A stretch of 64,000 bases of DNA from Ignavibacteriota bacterium (GTDB lineage Bacteria > Bacteroidota > Ignavibacteria > UBA10030 > BY39): contig QOQV01000009.1 of the NCBI GenBank assembly GCA_003327435.1, positions 62,001 through 126,000 on the forward strand, read 5' to 3'. Made by a program: the position numbers and the translations under genes. Below are positions 9,530-18,910 of this stretch, in pieces. How positions within the stretch are numbered: the stretch's first letter is position 1; each line of letters starts with the position of its first letter. Below the pieces are notes generated by a model that was given only the letters and a program-made list of their open reading frames with translations, was not told the DNA's origin and did no database searches.

Positions 9530-11890
9530 ATGCGAATATTGAAGTTTTTAATATTTTTGTTGATTTTTTCTCAAATAGCTTTTACACAGAAGCAAAAAAC
9601 TGAATCATATAAAATTCTCGGTATTTATGTAGAAGGGAATATTACCGCCGATGAGGCAGCAATTATCTCAAATTCCGGACTCAGAGTTGGGGGTGAACTT
9701 ATTATCCCAAGCGAACAAATCCGACAGGCGATTCAAAGGTTGTGGGCTTTAAAAATCTTTGATGATATACAAATATTAATCGAAAGACAGGTTTCCGATG
9801 GCGTTTACTTACTGATTAAGGTTAAAGAACACCCACGTCTTGAACGAATCGAATATTCAGGTTATGATGAACTTGATGAAGATGATTTTAACAAAAAAGT
9901 TACTGTGACAAAAGGACAAATTCTCTCTCCTCAGGATGTAAATAAAATTGTAAGGAAGATAAAAGACCTCTATACAGAAAAAAGTATGCTGCTTGCAAAA
10001 ATAACACCTGAAATTATTGTTGAAGATTCAACCAAACCAAATCGTGTGGTATTAAGATTAAAAATCGATGAAGGCAAAGTTGTAAAAGTAAAAGAAATAA
10101 AAATCAATGGTAACAAGGATTTCAAAGCAAGTAAGATAAAAGGTCAGATGGAGGATACTAAAGAAAAAGTTTGGTGGATGTTCTGGAGAAGTGCTAAGTT
10201 CGATAAAGCCAAGTATGAAGCCGATAAGGACAAAATAATAAAATTTTATAGAAAGAACGGATACCTCGATGCCGAAATATTATCAGATTCTTTCTGGTAT
10301 GATGCATCAAGAAGATATTTAACGATAAACCTTAACATAAATGAAGGCAAACAGTATAAAATTAGAAATATAATATGGGAAGGAAACACAATTTATCCAG
10401 CATCGGTTCTTTCTCAGAGATTGGGTTTCTATAAAGGTGATATATATGATGTGGAAAAGTTTGAAAAAAATTTAAGACAGAACGAAGATCAAACTGATGT
10501 TGCATCCTTATATATGGATAATGGTTACCTGACTTTTAATCTTGATAAAGAAGAAATTAGAATTGATCCAGATAGTGTTGATATAACAATACGCATATTT
10601 GAAAGAAATCAATTTAGAATTGGTCGTGTTGATATAAAAGGCAATACAAAAACTCAGGATAAAGTAATTCGTCGTGAACTTTACACAAGGCCAGGTGATA
10701 TTTTCAGTCGTGCAGCAATTATGAGAAGTGCCCGACAATTACTCCAACTGAATTATTTCAATCCTGAAAAAATTAAACCCGATTTTAAACTCGTGGATGA
10801 TAAAAATGTAGACCTGGTTTACGAAGTTGAAGAAAAGTCAAGCGATAATGTAAATGCTTCGGTTGGTTATAGCGGTGCGTTCGGAGTGACAGGAGCACTT
10901 GGATTTACAATAAATAATTTTGATATTTCTGCACCATTAACAGGTGGTGCTGGACAAATTTTAAATTTTGAATGGCAATTTGGAGAAGGCGCAAGATTTA
11001 GAACTTTTACGCTTGGTTTTACCGAACCCTGGTTATTTGATAAACCTACATCCCTCGGTATAACATTATTTGATACACGACAAATTTATATTTTCGACTT
11101 ACGACAAACTGGTGCCTCGGTACGAATTGGTAAAAGATTTAAATATCCTGATGATTATTTTAGAGGGGATTGGATAGCACGAGTGCAATTGTACAATACC
11201 ATCAGTGGCGGTGGATTGTATCCAGAAGGTAAAACAAATCAATACAGTATTACGCAAATTATATCACGTAACAGTACCGACAATCCAATTTTTCCTGCAA
11301 TTGGTTCCAGCTTTGCACTTTCAACTGAAATTTCTGGCGGTCCTTTCTTGCCTGGAAATGTTGATTATCATAAGTGGATCTTTTCTGGAGATTGGTACAC
11401 ACCACTCGAAAATTCTATGAAACTTGTACTCTATACCGGCGCACAGGTTGCATTTCTTGATGGGTTTAAAAAAGATTCTAAAATTCCTCCAATAGAATAC
11501 TTTTTTATGGGTGGTACTGGTTTGGGCTTTGTATCAACAACTCCTTTGCGCGGCTACGATGATCGAAGTATCGGACCACAGAATGCTTATGGTGAAGTTA
11601 AAGGTGGTAAAGCATTGGCTAAGTATACAGCAGAATTGAGATTCTCTGTTACTATGAATCCAATGCCAATTTATTTACTTGCTTTTGCAGAAGCAGGCAA
11701 TGTTTATGAAAATTTGAATACAATTAACTTTTTGGATTTAAAAAGAAGTTTTGGATTTGGTGCCAGAATAATGATTCAACCAATCGGTATGGTTGGTTTT
11801 GATTATGGTTATGGTGCTGATGATGTTCTACCCAAAGATGGTAAACCAGATGGCTGGCGGTTCCATTTCCAATTCGGTCGTGGTTTTTAA
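9530..11890 (+). CDS. bamA: Outer membrane protein assembly factor BamA
   Basis: BamA is the Omp85 insertase that folds beta-barrel proteins into the outer membrane. The 786-residue protein has an N-terminal signal peptide (residues 1-19), five POTRA-like repeats (about 25-425) and a C-terminal 16-strand barrel that ends in an aromatic residue (FQFGRGF). The conserved loop-6 motif is visible as PLRGYDDRSIG. The gene follows uppS by three bases and precedes two skp genes and the lpx genes, the usual envelope-biogenesis arrangement. Confidence 0.95.
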   Translation: MRILKFLIFLLIFSQIAFTQKQKTESYKILGIYVEGNITADEAAIISNSGLRVGGELIIPSEQIRQAIQRLWALKIFDDIQILIERQVSDGVYLLIKVKEHPRLERIEYSGYDELDEDDFNKKVTVTKGQILSPQDVNKIVRKIKDLYTEKSMLLAKITPEIIVEDSTKPNRVVLRLKIDEGKVVKVKEIKINGNKDFKASKIKGQMEDTKEKVWWMFWRSAKFDKAKYEADKDKIIKFYRKNGYLDAEILSDSFWYDASRRYLTINLNINEGKQYKIRNIIWEGNTIYPASVLSQRLGFYKGDIYDVEKFEKNLRQNEDQTDVASLYMDNGYLTFNLDKEEIRIDPDSVDITIRIFERNQFRIGRVDIKGNTKTQDKVIRRELYTRPGDIFSRAAIMRSARQLLQLNYFNPEKIKPDFKLVDDKNVDLVYEVEEKSSDNVNASVGYSGAFGVTGALGFTINNFDISAPLTGGAGQILNFEWQFGEGARFRTFTLGFTEPWLFDKPTSLGITLFDTRQIYIFDLRQTGASVRIGKRFKYPDDYFRGDWIARVQLYNTISGGGLYPEGKTNQYSITQIISRNSTDNPIFPAIGSSFALSTEISGGPFLPGNVDYHKWIFSGDWYTPLENSMKLVLYTGAQVAFLDGFKKDSKIPPIEYFFMGGTGLGFVSTTPLRGYDDRSIGPQNAYGEVKGGKALAKYTAELRFSVTMNPMPIYLLAFAEAGNVYENLNTINFLDLKRSFGFGARIMIQPIGMVGFDYGYGADDVLPKDGKPDGWRFHFQFGRGF

Positions 11891-11920
11891 ATAATTAACA
11901 ATAAAAAAAATGAGGTAAAA

Positions 11921-12466
11921 GTGAATAACTTAAAATCAATAATCAAGCAAATATTATTAATATCTTTTGTATTAATGGTTTCTTTTAATTTTGTAAATGC
12001 ACAAACATTGAAGATTGGGTATGTGAACTCTGCAAAGATTTTGCAGGAATATCCAGAAGCTCAGGAAGCACAAAAGAAATTGGATAATATGGGTAAAGCC
12101 TGGCAGAGTGAACTTGAAAAAATGAGCAAGGAATTGCAAAAGAAATATGAAGATTATCAGAAACAACAGGGAATGATGACAGAACAGAAAAAACTTGCAG
12201 CACAACAAGAACTTGTTGAAATGGAACAAAAAGTTTATCAGTATCGCAATGATAAATTTGGCTCAGATGGTGAACTTGCTCAAGAAACAGAAAAATTATT
12301 ACAACCTATTAAAGACAAAATACTTAAAGTTATACAACAGGTTGCAAAAGAAGAGAAACTTACATTTGTCTTTGACAGAAACGAAACCATAATGGTAATG
12401 CTTTATGGTGATCCTGCTTACGATTATACATACAAGGTATTAGATAGATTAAAAAGAAGTAAATAA
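11921..12466 (+). CDS. skp: OmpH/Skp family periplasmic chaperone, copy 1
   Basis: Skp binds unfolded outer-membrane proteins in the periplasm and hands them to the Bam complex. This 181-residue protein has a signal peptide (residues 1-27, ending VNAQ), then KIGYVNSAKILQEYPEAQEAQ, the usual Skp/OmpH opening, and long Q/K/E-rich helices that form the coiled-coil tentacles (about 50-135). The start is GTG with GAGGT at 11912-11916. It lies directly after bamA and just before a second paralogue. Confidence 0.9.
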   Translation: MNNLKSIIKQILLISFVLMVSFNFVNAQTLKIGYVNSAKILQEYPEAQEAQKKLDNMGKAWQSELEKMSKELQKKYEDYQKQQGMMTEQKKLAAQQELVEMEQKVYQYRNDKFGSDGELAQETEKLLQPIKDKILKVIQQVAKEEKLTFVFDRNETIMVMLYGDPAYDYTYKVLDRLKRSK

Positions 12467-12482
12467 AAAGTAAGGATAAAAT

Positions 12483-13010
12483 ATGAGATACCTAAAATTT
12501 GTAGTATTATTAGCAGCTATTTTTGCTTTAATTAATATATCGTATTCACAAGTAAAGATTGGCTGGATTAACTCTCAAGTCATTATGGATAAGTTGCCAG
12601 AGGCTCAAGAAGCACAACGCCAGCTGGATAATCTGGTTACTGAGTGGCAAAATGAACTCGCAAAGATGCAAAACGAATGGCAGAGAAAGTTTGAGGAATA
12701 TGATAAACGAAAACTCATACTAACCGAACAGGGACGTGCAGATGCTGAACGCCAGCTCCAGGAACTTGATAAGAAGATTGTTGAATATAGAAACAGAAAA
12801 TTTGGTCAGAATGGTGAGTTGTTTCAGAAACAAAATGAACTTATGAAACCAGTTCAGGATAAAATTTTTAAAGCCATTCAGGATGTTGCTAAAGAAGAAG
12901 GATACGATTATGTTTTTGATAAAAGTGGCGATATTCTGTTGATGTATACTAACGAAAAATATGATTTGACAAATATAGTCCTTGAAAAAGTAAAAACATT
13001 TAAACGCTGA
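12483..13010 (+). CDS. skp: OmpH/Skp family periplasmic chaperone, copy 2
   Basis: This is a second Skp-like protein of 175 residues with a signal peptide (residues 1-22, ending YSQ), the conserved opening KIGWINSQVIMDKLPEAQEAQ, and a long charged coiled-coil region. It is clearly paralogous to the gene just upstream along its whole length, so the pair arose by tandem duplication. The two could form homo- or hetero-trimers; the sequence does not say which. Its stop is followed by lpxD after one base. Confidence 0.9.
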   Translation: MRYLKFVVLLAAIFALINISYSQVKIGWINSQVIMDKLPEAQEAQRQLDNLVTEWQNELAKMQNEWQRKFEEYDKRKLILTEQGRADAERQLQELDKKIVEYRNRKFGQNGELFQKQNELMKPVQDKIFKAIQDVAKEEGYDYVFDKSGDILLMYTNEKYDLTNIVLEKVKTFKR

Positions 13011-13011
13011 A

Positions 13012-14076
13012 ATGAAACTAAGCGAAATTATTAAATTCCTGAATGCTGAAGCAAATTTTTCGTCTGATGTTGAAATCAAACATCTGGCGAAAATTGAAGA
13101 GGCATCAGATGGAGATATTACATTTTTATCAAACCCAAAGTATAATAAATTTCTAATTACTACAAATGCTTCTGCTATACTTGTTGATAAGAATATAGAA
13201 TATAAGGAGCTAAAAGAGCGAAAATCTCCGATTATACTTGTAAGAGTTGATAATCCGTACATTGCTTTCTTGAGATTGATAGATATTTTTTATCCTTCTC
13301 CAACACCTCTTGTTAAAGGTATACACAATACTGCTGTAATTTCACCTGATGCAAGAATAGGTGAGAATGTTGCAATCGGTGCAAATGTTTTTATAGGAAA
13401 CAGATGTATTATTGGAAAAAATACACAAATATGGCATAATACCGTTCTATTTGATGATGTGATAGTAGGTGATAACACTGTTATTTATTCAAATGTTACT
13501 GTTCGTGAACAATGTAGAATAGGTAAAAATGTGATTATCCATTCCGGAACTGTTGTTGGTAGTGATGGATTTGGATTTGCTCCGAAACCAGATGGAACAT
13601 ATGAGAAAATTCCCCAGCGAGGTATTGTGGTTATCGAAGATGATGTTGAGATTGGCTCTAATTGTAGTATTGATAGAGCGACACTTGGCGAAACAAAAAT
13701 TTGCCGTGGTGCCAAACTTGATAATCTCATACAAATAGCACACAATGTAATTGTCGGTGAAAATACAGTCATTGCAGCACAAACAGGAATTTCTGGCAGT
13801 ACTAAAATTGGGAAAAATTGTGTGCTTGCAGGACAGGTAGGATTAGTTGGACATATTATGATTGCGGATCGTACTACAATTGCGGCACAATCTGGTATAT
13901 CTAAAAGTATAACTGAAGAGGGTAAAACATATTTTGGATATCCGGCTACGGAAATCTCAGAAATGCGTCGCATTGTCGCTGCAAACCGACAGCTTCCGAA
14001 ATTGCTTATAGAAATTGAGGAATTGAAAAGAAAAATTAAATACTTAGAAGATAAGTTAAGTGAGGAGAATAAATGA
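13012..14076 (+). CDS. lpxD: UDP-3-O-(3-hydroxyacyl)glucosamine N-acyltransferase
   Basis: LpxD adds the N-linked 3-hydroxyacyl chain to the lipid A precursor. The 354-residue protein has an N-terminal uridine-binding domain (about residues 1-100, with GDITFLSNPKY), a left-handed beta-helix of hexapeptide repeats (about 105-310), and a C-terminal helix. The active-site region HNVIVGENTVIAAQTGISGSTKIG is typical of LpxD. The stop overlaps the start of the lpxC-fabZ gene by four bases (ATGA), indicating translational coupling. Confidence 0.94.
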   Translation: MKLSEIIKFLNAEANFSSDVEIKHLAKIEEASDGDITFLSNPKYNKFLITTNASAILVDKNIEYKELKERKSPIILVRVDNPYIAFLRLIDIFYPSPTPLVKGIHNTAVISPDARIGENVAIGANVFIGNRCIIGKNTQIWHNTVLFDDVIVGDNTVIYSNVTVREQCRIGKNVIIHSGTVVGSDGFGFAPKPDGTYEKIPQRGIVVIEDDVEIGSNCSIDRATLGETKICRGAKLDNLIQIAHNVIVGENTVIAAQTGISGSTKIGKNCVLAGQVGLVGHIMIADRTTIAAQSGISKSITEEGKTYFGYPATEISEMRRIVAANRQLPKLLIEIEELKRKIKYLEDKLSEENK

Positions 14077-15527
14077 TAGCACATCAAAGGACAATAAATA
14101 AACAAATTTCTATAAAAGGTTTAGGTTTACATACCGGTGTAGAAACAACTCTTACATTTAAACCAGCACCCGAAGATTATGGAATTAGATTTAAAAGAGT
14201 TGATCTTGGTGGAAGTCCAGAAATTCCCGCTATTGTTGATCTTGTTGTAGATGTATCACGTGGAACAACTCTATCACTTGGTGAAGCAAAAGTTTACACG
14301 GTTGAACATGTGCTTGCTGCTATTGTAGGTTTACAGATAGATAATATAATAATTGAACTGGATAATATTGAACCTCCAATTTGTGATGGGAGCGCACGTC
14401 CTTTCGTCGATGCTCTCCTTGAAGCTGGTCTACATGCACAAACTGCAATGAAAGATTATCTCATCATTGACCAAACTATCCATTATCGAGATGAGAAAAA
14501 AGGTGTGGACATAGTAGCTTTACCAACAGATGATTATAGAATTACCGTTATGATTGACTATCAAAATCAGGCATTGGGAAGTCAACATACGGGATTGTTT
14601 AATTTAGAAAAGGAGTTTGTTGAAGAATTTTCTTCAGCAAGAACATTTTGTTTCCTTCACGAGGTTGAACAACTTCATTCTCAGGGATTAATAAAAGGCG
14701 GTAATTTAGATAATGCTATTGTGATTGTAGATCGCGAAATGAATGATGAAGAGGTTAAAAGGGTAGCACAAAAATTAGGTATAAGTCAGTCAGTAATTCT
14801 GGGTAAAACCGGTGCATTGAACAATAAATTGCTTCGTTATAAGAATGAACCAGCACGCCATAAACTTCTGGATTTAATGGGCGATTTAGCTTTAATAGGC
14901 ACACCTTTCAAGGCACAGATTCTCGCAGCCCGCCCAGGCCATGCAAGCAACATAGAATTTGCTAAACTTGTTCGAAAAATGTACCTACAGAAAAAGCTTG
15001 TAAAGAAATTTCAACACGAAAAGAAAGAAGGTGTTGTTTTTGACATCAACGCAATTAAAAGAATTTTACCTCACCGCTATCCTTTCCTATTAATTGATAA
15101 GATTATTGATTTTAAACTTGATGAAAGCATAATCGGTGTTAAAAATGTTACTATCAATGAGCCATTTTTCGAAGGGCATTTCCCCGGTCAACCCGTGATG
15201 CCTGGTGTTTTGATCATTGAAGCAATGGCACAAACTGGTGGAATATTATTGCTAAACGGAGTAGAAAATCCAGGAGATAAGCTGGTATATTTTATGTCGA
15301 TAAATAATGTTAAATTTAGAAAACCAGTTGTTCCTGGCGATCAGTTAATTTTTGAATTAAAACTGATCAATCGCAGAAACAAAATTGCTGTAATGTCGGG
15401 TAAAGCTTATGTTGATGGTAACCTGGTTGCTGAAGCTGAGATGTCTGCAGCAATTGTTGATCGTAACGATTCACCAGAAACAAAAAATAAATTTGAAAAA
15501 CCAAAAGAACAATATACAATAAAATAA
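14073..15527 (+). CDS. lpxC-fabZ: Bifunctional LpxC deacetylase / FabZ dehydratase fusion
   Basis: The N-terminal part (about residues 1-310) is LpxC, the zinc enzyme that makes the first irreversible step of lipid A synthesis. It shows VEHVLAA with a zinc His near 78 and the HKLLDLMGD segment near 263 with the second zinc His and Asp. The C-terminal part (about 325-470) is FabZ, a 3-hydroxyacyl-ACP dehydratase, with HRYPFLLIDKI and the active-site stretch GHFPGQPVMPGVLIIEAMAQ carrying the His and Glu. This fusion is known in Bacteroidota and relatives. It couples lipid A to fatty acid synthesis, because both use 3-hydroxyacyl-ACP. Confidence 0.96.
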   Translation: MIAHQRTINKQISIKGLGLHTGVETTLTFKPAPEDYGIRFKRVDLGGSPEIPAIVDLVVDVSRGTTLSLGEAKVYTVEHVLAAIVGLQIDNIIIELDNIEPPICDGSARPFVDALLEAGLHAQTAMKDYLIIDQTIHYRDEKKGVDIVALPTDDYRITVMIDYQNQALGSQHTGLFNLEKEFVEEFSSARTFCFLHEVEQLHSQGLIKGGNLDNAIVIVDREMNDEEVKRVAQKLGISQSVILGKTGALNNKLLRYKNEPARHKLLDLMGDLALIGTPFKAQILAARPGHASNIEFAKLVRKMYLQKKLVKKFQHEKKEGVVFDINAIKRILPHRYPFLLIDKIIDFKLDESIIGVKNVTINEPFFEGHFPGQPVMPGVLIIEAMAQTGGILLLNGVENPGDKLVYFMSINNVKFRKPVVPGDQLIFELKLINRRNKIAVMSGKAYVDGNLVAEAEMSAAIVDRNDSPETKNKFEKPKEQYTIK

Positions 15528-15528
15528 T

Positions 15529-16314
15529 ATGTCTATTAATATACATCCAACTGCAGTAGTTAGCTCAAATGCTACAATTTCTGAAAACGTTACAATAGGT
15601 CCTTTCACTGTTGTTGAAGATGATGTCTTTATTGGAGAGGGTACACAAATCGGTTCAAGCGCACTTTTGGCAAATGGAACAAGAGTCGGAAAAAATTGTA
15701 GGATTTCTCATGGTGCTGTACTTGGAACACTTCCTCAAGATTTAAAATTTGGAGGTGAAGTAACAACACTTGAAGTCGGTGATAACACAACAATTAGAGA
15801 ATACGCAACATTAAATCGCGGTACCAAAGCACATATGAAAACGATCGTTGGGAGCAATTGTTTCTTGATGGCTTACATACATGTAGCCCACGATTGTATT
15901 ATCGGCAATAATGTAATTATCGCAAATGCAGTTAATATGGCTGGCCATGTTGAAATTGAGGATAATGTTGTAATTGGTGGTCTTACAGCAATTCATCAGT
16001 TTGTCAGAATTGGTAAACATGCAATGGTAGGCGGTGGACTTCGAGCTTCCAAAGATATACCACCTTATATCCTCGCTGGAAATGATCCAATGTCATTCGA
16101 AGGGACTAATATTATAGGCTTAAAACGCAGAAATTTCTCGTCAGAAACAATCTCAAATATTGAAAATGCTTATCGAATAATTTATGAATCTGGCTTAAAT
16201 GTTTCTCAGGCGGTGGATAAAATTAAAAAAGAATTACCAATGACACCTGAAGTTATGGATATATTGAATTTTATTTCCAAAAGTAAAAGAGGAATAATCG
16301 GAAGAAGAAGATGA
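15529..16314 (+). CDS. lpxA: UDP-N-acetylglucosamine acyltransferase
   Basis: LpxA transfers a 3-hydroxyacyl chain from ACP to UDP-GlcNAc, the first step of lipid A. The 261-residue protein is a left-handed beta-helix with hexapeptide repeats through about residue 185 and a helical C-terminal domain. The family motif HVAHDCIIGNNVIIAN, with the catalytic His, is near residues 118-133, and the LKRRNFS segment is typical of LpxA. It starts one base after the lpxC-fabZ stop and overlaps the next gene by four bases. Confidence 0.95.
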   Translation: MSINIHPTAVVSSNATISENVTIGPFTVVEDDVFIGEGTQIGSSALLANGTRVGKNCRISHGAVLGTLPQDLKFGGEVTTLEVGDNTTIREYATLNRGTKAHMKTIVGSNCFLMAYIHVAHDCIIGNNVIIANAVNMAGHVEIEDNVVIGGLTAIHQFVRIGKHAMVGGGLRASKDIPPYILAGNDPMSFEGTNIIGLKRRNFSSETISNIENAYRIIYESGLNVSQAVDKIKKELPMTPEVMDILNFISKSKRGIIGRRR

Positions 16315-17072
16315 AATGGAGATTCATAAATACCGGTTTTAGAAGTGGAAAATTTAATATGGAGTATGATGAATTTCTTGCATTACGTTTAGCAGAGAAG
16401 CATGGAAACCCTTGTGTGAGAGTGTATGGCTGGAATCCACCGGCAATATCATTAGGATATAATCAAAACATTAATGATGTTGATTTAAAAAAATGTGAAT
16501 CTGAAGGTATTGATGTTGTTCGTAGACCAACTGGAGGAAGAGCAATCTTGCACTGGAATGAGCTAACTTATAGTGTAATAATGTATTCAGACAAAATGTC
16601 GATTATTCAGGTTTATGAAAAAATTAGTCGTGCTCTTGTTGAAGGTTTAAGCTTATTGGGGGTAAATGTTCAATTGGAAAAATCTCAACCAAATTTTCAA
16701 CAAATTTATAAAACAACCGCATCTATACCCTGTTTTTCCAGTAGCGCCAGATATGAAATTCAATACAACGGTAAGAAGCTTGTTGGTAGTGCACAACGCC
16801 GTTATACAGGAAATGATGGAGAAGTGGTTCTGCAACATGGCTCAATTTTAATTGGACCTGAACATAAACATCTTATCAATTTTTTAAGTGAAAAGAACCC
16901 AGATGTATTGAGTGAAATGAAAAAAAAACTTGATGAGCACACAACAGATTTGCAGGAAATTTTAAATCGTAATATAAGTTATGATGAAATAACTGAAGCC
17001 ATCAGAGCTGGTTTCGAAAAGCACTGGAATATAAATTTTGAAGAGATAGAAAAACAAAAACAGGAATACTAA
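16311..17072 (+). CDS. Lipoate/octanoate transferase family protein, LipM-like
   Basis: This 253-residue protein belongs to the BPL/LplA/LipB family that attaches octanoate or lipoate to lipoyl domains. It has RRPTGGRAILHWNELTYSV (residues about 64-82), KKLVGSAQRR with the conserved Lys, and a Cys at residue 141 in IPCFSSSARYE. That Cys context matches the acyl-carrying Cys of LipM octanoyltransferases rather than LplA, which lacks it. The likely role is moving octanoyl from ACP to GcvH or E2 domains. LplA remains the alternative. It overlaps lpxA by ATGA and precedes panB. Confidence 0.78.
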   Translation: MKWRFINTGFRSGKFNMEYDEFLALRLAEKHGNPCVRVYGWNPPAISLGYNQNINDVDLKKCESEGIDVVRRPTGGRAILHWNELTYSVIMYSDKMSIIQVYEKISRALVEGLSLLGVNVQLEKSQPNFQQIYKTTASIPCFSSSARYEIQYNGKKLVGSAQRRYTGNDGEVVLQHGSILIGPEHKHLINFLSEKNPDVLSEMKKKLDEHTTDLQEILNRNISYDEITEAIRAGFEKHWNINFEEIEKQKQEY

Positions 17073-17078
17073 CTGGAT

Positions 17079-17891
17079 ATGATTCTAGAAAATCCAAGAA
17101 AGATTACTACAAAAGTAATCCAGAGGATGAAAAAGGATGGTGAGAAAATTTCGGCTCTCACTGCTTACGATTATATTATTGCCAACATGCTTGATGAGGT
17201 CGGAATTGATATTATACTTGTAGGTGATTCGCTTGGCAATGTTTTTCAAGGACAGGAAACAACCTTGCCCGTAACAGTTGATGAAATAATTTATCACACA
17301 AAAGCTGTTCGCAAAGGTGTAAAAAGAGCACTTTTAGTTGTTGATATGCCTTTCCTTTCCTATCAAATTAGTATAGAAGATGCAATCCGTAATTGTGGAA
17401 GAGTTTTAAAAGAAACCGGTGCTGAAGCTGTAAAAATTGAAGGTGGGAAACCTATGTTGCCCACAATAAAACGGCTTGTTGAAGTTGGTATTCCTGTAAT
17501 GGGACATCTGGGTTTAACGCCACAATCAATTCATAAATTCGGCAGTTATGATGTAAGGGGAAAACAAAAGCAAGAAGCTGAAAGTATTCTGCAGGATGCA
17601 AAAGCACTTGAACAGGTAGGTGTTTTCTCACTCGTGCTTGAAAAAATTCCATCTTCACTTGCAAAAAAAGTTACAAACTCAATCTCAATTCCAACAATTG
17701 GAATTGGCGCTGGACCATATTGTGATGGACAAATTCTTGTAGTATATGATATGCTTGGTATGTTTGAAGATTTTCAACCAAAGTTTGTCCGAAAATATGC
17801 TGAGCTTTCTAAAACTATGAAAAATGCTTTCAGGAATTATATTAAAGATATAAAAACTGGAAATTTTCCATCTAAGGAAGAAAGTTTTTAA
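17079..17891 (+). CDS. panB: 3-methyl-2-oxobutanoate hydroxymethyltransferase
   Basis: PanB makes ketopantoate from 2-oxoisovalerate and methylene-tetrahydrofolate, the first step of pantothenate and coenzyme A synthesis. The 270-residue TIM-barrel protein shows LTAYDYIIANMLDEVGID near the start, LVGDSLGNVFQG with the metal-binding Asp, EGG in VKIEGGKP, and GHLGLTPQS, all conserved in PanB. Length is normal. The other pan genes are not in the window. Confidence 0.95.
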   Translation: MILENPRKITTKVIQRMKKDGEKISALTAYDYIIANMLDEVGIDIILVGDSLGNVFQGQETTLPVTVDEIIYHTKAVRKGVKRALLVVDMPFLSYQISIEDAIRNCGRVLKETGAEAVKIEGGKPMLPTIKRLVEVGIPVMGHLGLTPQSIHKFGSYDVRGKQKQEAESILQDAKALEQVGVFSLVLEKIPSSLAKKVTNSISIPTIGIGAGPYCDGQILVVYDMLGMFEDFQPKFVRKYAELSKTMKNAFRNYIKDIKTGNFPSKEESF

Positions 17892-17898
17892 ATAATTT

Positions 17899-18669
17899 AT
17901 GAGGAAGAGACCTTTAATTTTAATTTCAAATGACGACGGTATTGATGCACCTGGGATTTATGCCCTGGTAAATGAAATTAAAAAAATTGGGGAAGTTTTT
18001 GTTGCTGCTCCCGATAAACAACAAAGTGCTGTTGGACATGCAATTACAATGAACTATCCTCTCAGAGCTCAGAAATTTTATAAGAATGGTAAATTCTTTG
18101 GTTATGCCATTGATGGTACTCCTGCTGATGCAGTAAAATTGGCAGTCGGTTCATTACTCAAGCAAAAACCAGATTTGTTAATTTCCGGAATCAATCACGG
18201 TGCCAACACTGCCGTAAGTATTATTTATTCTGGTACAGTGTCAGCTGCAACTGAAGGGACTTTTCTCGGTATACCTTCAATAGCCGTTTCACTGACAACC
18301 TATGGCAAACCAGATTTTAGATACGCTGCAAAGTTTACAAAAAAGTTAGCTCAAACTGTTTTGAAAAAGGGTATTCCAGCTGGGACTTTATTGAATGTCA
18401 ATGTACCTCCAATACCTGAGAAGGAAATTAAAGGTGTGAAAATTACCCGTCAAAGCAAAGCTAAGTGGAATGATTGGTTTGAAACTCGTAAAGATCCAAA
18501 TAATAAGGAGTATTACTGGTTAACTGGTCGACTTGTAGATGAAGAAAAATCTGATGATACAGATCTCTGGGCAGTAGAACATAATTATGTTTCTATAACA
18601 CCAATACAATACGATTTAACAGATTATAAACTCCTTGGAGTGTTAAAGAAATGGAAACTTGACTACTGA
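17899..18669 (+). CDS. surE: 5'-nucleotidase SurE
   Basis: SurE is a metal-dependent phosphatase acting on nucleoside 5'- and 3'-monophosphates and short polyphosphates, linked to stationary-phase survival. The 256-residue protein has the metal-binding SNDDGIDAPGI at residues 10-20, AVGHAIT, DGTPADAVKLA and the LISGINHGANT motif with the conserved Asn. The gene ends the long envelope and metabolism block, and a strong terminator follows 34 bases after its stop. Confidence 0.95.
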   Translation: MRKRPLILISNDDGIDAPGIYALVNEIKKIGEVFVAAPDKQQSAVGHAITMNYPLRAQKFYKNGKFFGYAIDGTPADAVKLAVGSLLKQKPDLLISGINHGANTAVSIIYSGTVSAATEGTFLGIPSIAVSLTTYGKPDFRYAAKFTKKLAQTVLKKGIPAGTLLNVNVPPIPEKEIKGVKITRQSKAKWNDWFETRKDPNNKEYYWLTGRLVDEEKSDDTDLWAVEHNYVSITPIQYDLTDYKLLGVLKKWKLDY

Positions 18670-18703
18670 TGAAACAAAAAATTGAGGGAAAATTTTATTC
18701 TTT

Positions 18704-18738
18704 AGCCGATTTTATTACGAGATAAAATCGGCTTTTTT
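18704..18738 (+). terminator. Rho-independent terminator after surE
   Basis: A perfect 12-base-pair stem is formed by AGCCGATTTTAT (18704-18715) and ATAAAATCGGCT (18722-18733) around a six-base loop, and it runs straight into a T-tract (TTTTTTATTTTTA). Position and shape fit an intrinsic terminator that closes the uppS-surE transcription block. Confidence 0.9.
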
Positions 18739-18910
18739 ATTTTTATACCTAAATAACAGATAATCTGGTTAATATTTTGAAGCGAAATTTTTACATAATC
18801 GTAAAATTGTTACAGTTATATCGTTTAATTTTATTTCGACTTTTATTTTTAGATATTATTGCTTATATTAGCTCACGAAAATCGTATCCCTCATAAAAAT
18901 TAATCATAAT
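18739..18910 (+). promoter_or_regulatory. AT-rich gap, presumed promoter of the oxidoreductase gene
   Basis: This 172-base gap lies between a strong terminator and a new gene, so it should contain a promoter. The best element I can see is TATATTAG at 18864-18871, one mismatch from the Bacteroidota TAnnTTTG -7 box, but I find no convincing -33 element at the right distance. No ORF or RNA gene is evident. Confidence 0.3.

Noticed and set aside
12720-13262. 180-codon antisense open frame over skp copy 2 and lpxD
   Set aside because: It overlaps two well-supported genes, has low-complexity Phe/Ser/Ile composition typical of an AT-rich shadow, and no known motif.
13485-14105. 206-codon antisense open frame across the end of lpxD
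   Set aside because: It is a shadow of the regular hexapeptide repeats of lpxD. It has no RBS or recognisable domain and overlaps a certain gene.
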